Origin: Marinibactrum halimedae
GTDB lineage: Bacteria; Pseudomonadota; Gammaproteobacteria; Pseudomonadales; Cellvibrionaceae
Direction of reading: 5' to 3'
Assembly: GCF_021234875.1 (NCBI RefSeq)
Contig: NZ_JAJQVM010000030.1
Span: 1-64,000 of the forward strand
Length of the DNA: 64,000 nt
Below are positions 63,100 through 64,000 of this stretch, piece after piece. The notes beneath the pieces were generated by a model. That model had not been told where the DNA came from, did no database searches, and worked only from the letters and a program-made list of their open reading frames with translations. Made by a program: the position numbers and the translations under genes. How positions within the stretch are numbered: the stretch's first letter is position 1; each line of letters starts with the position of its first letter.

Positions 63100-63428
63100 A
63101 ACCAAAAAAGATTCCAGGTTGGCTCGATTTTCAGAGTCAGTTGAGCATCACAGGTTCGGCTGAATGCTGTCATCATATTCACAACATCCGTACAATCAGT
63201 GAGACTTTACATTAGAGTTATCGATTTTATCCATCGTCGTTCAGTACGCTGCCACAAGTCTAGAATGATATTATCCAGATCTTATTTTTACGCCACAATG
63301 ATTGCTTTATAACCCGTTATTCTTTCGTTATAGCTAGGGGTGCGCATCGCAATGCCATTTGCTGATGCAGAAACAATCGTACACAGTTTGTGGTGTGTTT
63401 GCAGAATGGCCAAGTGGAGAGAAGAGTA
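63100..63428. promoter_or_regulatory. divergent control region, flavodoxin-like gene / cysH
   Basis: 329 bp. It contains TATAAC-(13 bp)-GTTATA at 63308-63332, an inverted pair that could be an operator; CysB sites are poorly defined, so I do not name it. ATAACG-like and AGAGAAGAGT elements just before 63429 supply the ribosome site for cysH. Confidence 0.4.
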
Positions 63429-64000
63429 ATGAGTGCAGTGTCACTAAGTGAAGCGCAGTTAAACGACATTAATGGGGAGTTACGCAATAGCCACCCAGAC
63501 GACATTATTCGTTGGGCGCTGTCGTTACAGAAAAAAACCATCGTTACCACTAACTTTGGCCCCTTTGAGGCCGCCATTTTAAATATGGTTGCCCAGCAAG
63601 CACCAGACATGCCGGTTGTGTGTGTTGATCACGGTTACAATACCGATGCTACCTATCAATTTGCTCAATCCATTACTGAGCGCTTAAAACTGAAAGTGGA
63701 TTACTTTACCCCTAAAGTAACGGCAAAGCGTCGTGCAGTGGCCATGGGCGGAATTCCCAGTATCGACGATGAAGCCGCTCATGATGCCTTCACACAGGAA
63801 GTCAAATTAGAGCCGTTTTCTCGTGCCATGAATACGTATCAGCCCGAAGTATGGTTAACGGCTATTCGTAAAGAACAAACCCCATTCCGTGATTCATTGG
63901 ATATCGTCACCGTCGACCCGAAAACTCAAGTCATTAAAGTTGCACCGTTATTTTATTGGACGGAATTAGATTTAGAGGAATACATGTACACCAACGATCT
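63429..64000 (+). CDS. cysH: phosphoadenosine phosphosulfate reductase (3' end outside window)
   Basis: 190 codons are visible, running off the right edge. The protein is an ATP-pyrophosphatase-fold PAPS/APS reductase: TTNFGPFEAAILNMV contains the substrate-binding phosphate loop, followed by VVCVDHGYNTDATYQFAQ and the VWLTAIRKEQTPFRDSL segment (family: G-R-x-x-x-x-R/T). This enzyme reduces PAPS (or APS) to sulfite in sulfate assimilation. The C-terminal ECGLH-type cysteine and any iron-sulfur cysteines lie beyond the window, so substrate type is open. ATG 63429 has AGAGAAGAGTA upstream. Confidence 0.85.
   Translation, partial: MSAVSLSEAQLNDINGELRNSHPDDIIRWALSLQKKTIVTTNFGPFEAAILNMVAQQAPDMPVVCVDHGYNTDATYQFAQSITERLKLKVDYFTPKVTAKRRAVAMGGIPSIDDEAAHDAFTQEVKLEPFSRAMNTYQPEVWLTAIRKEQTPFRDSLDIVTVDPKTQVIKVAPLFYWTELDLEEYMYTND

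Overview
The window reads as a chromosomal segment of a free-living, probably marine, Gram-negative gammaproteobacterium. The evidence is the gene order nrdR-ribD-ribE-ribBX-ribH-nusB-thiL-pgpA, a PBP1b gene next to an LpoP-like lipoprotein, a TonB-dependent receptor, Tat and lipoprotein signals, c-di-GMP proteins (PilZ, EAL), and moderate base composition with AT-rich spacers. I cannot fix the genus. There are no rRNA, tRNA or CRISPR loci. The only mobile element is the right-hand remnant of an IS5-type insertion sequence at position 1. cysH runs off the right edge.

Layout. 1-2.5 kb: IS end, then a STAS / PP2C-phosphatase-kinase partner-switch pair. 2.6-8.6 kb: DUF3574 protein, Tat-exported PhoD phosphatase, secreted alpha/beta hydrolase, DesK/NarL-type two-component pair, small exported protein. 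9-16.4 kb: adenosine-kinase-like PfkB enzyme, mrcB with its probable LpoP activator, DUF1631 and PilZ proteins. 16.5-21.2 kb (minus): a chemoreceptor followed by a striking fusion of a Cache sensor to a pentameric ligand-gated ion channel. 21.6-25.1 kb (minus): hemL, a divergent thiD, hemJ. 25.4-33.6 kb: nrdR, the riboflavin genes, nusB, thiL, pgpA, a retropepsin-like protease and ribA. 34-38.6 kb: a degenerate GGDEF-EAL protein and a TonB-dependent receptor that carries an EF-hand loop.

39.0-48.9 kb is the most system-like part of the window. It is a six-gene plus-strand operon: DUF2170/YjfI with a DNA-binding-like N-terminal extension, a minimal PspA-like coiled coil, a YqiJ/NfeD-type OB-fold membrane protein, a YqiK flotillin, a 1833-residue AAA+ ATPase, and a TerB-like helical protein. 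It is preceded by two TTACATGTAAT-type palindromes 21 bp apart that surround the -35 element of a promoter whose predicted start falls on the initiator ATG (leaderless). I infer a membrane-stress or membrane-remodelling apparatus in which an ESCRT-III-like/flotillin scaffold works with a dedicated AAA+ motor under YjfI autoregulation.

49-64 kb: a lipoprotein acid phosphatase, small exported proteins, a secreted lipase-like hydrolase, an M3-family oligopeptidase lipoprotein, HupE, a very long secreted zinc-phospholipase-C-like protein, gpmA, a methyltransferase, an AI-2E-type permease, a flavodoxin-like reductase and the start of cysH.

A second, sequence-level theme is that about sixteen loci carry fresh-looking tandem duplications with 13-20 bp units, each locus with its own unrelated unit. 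Nearly all lie in intergenic spacers, several overlap an upstream stop codon, and one lies in frame in a coding region.
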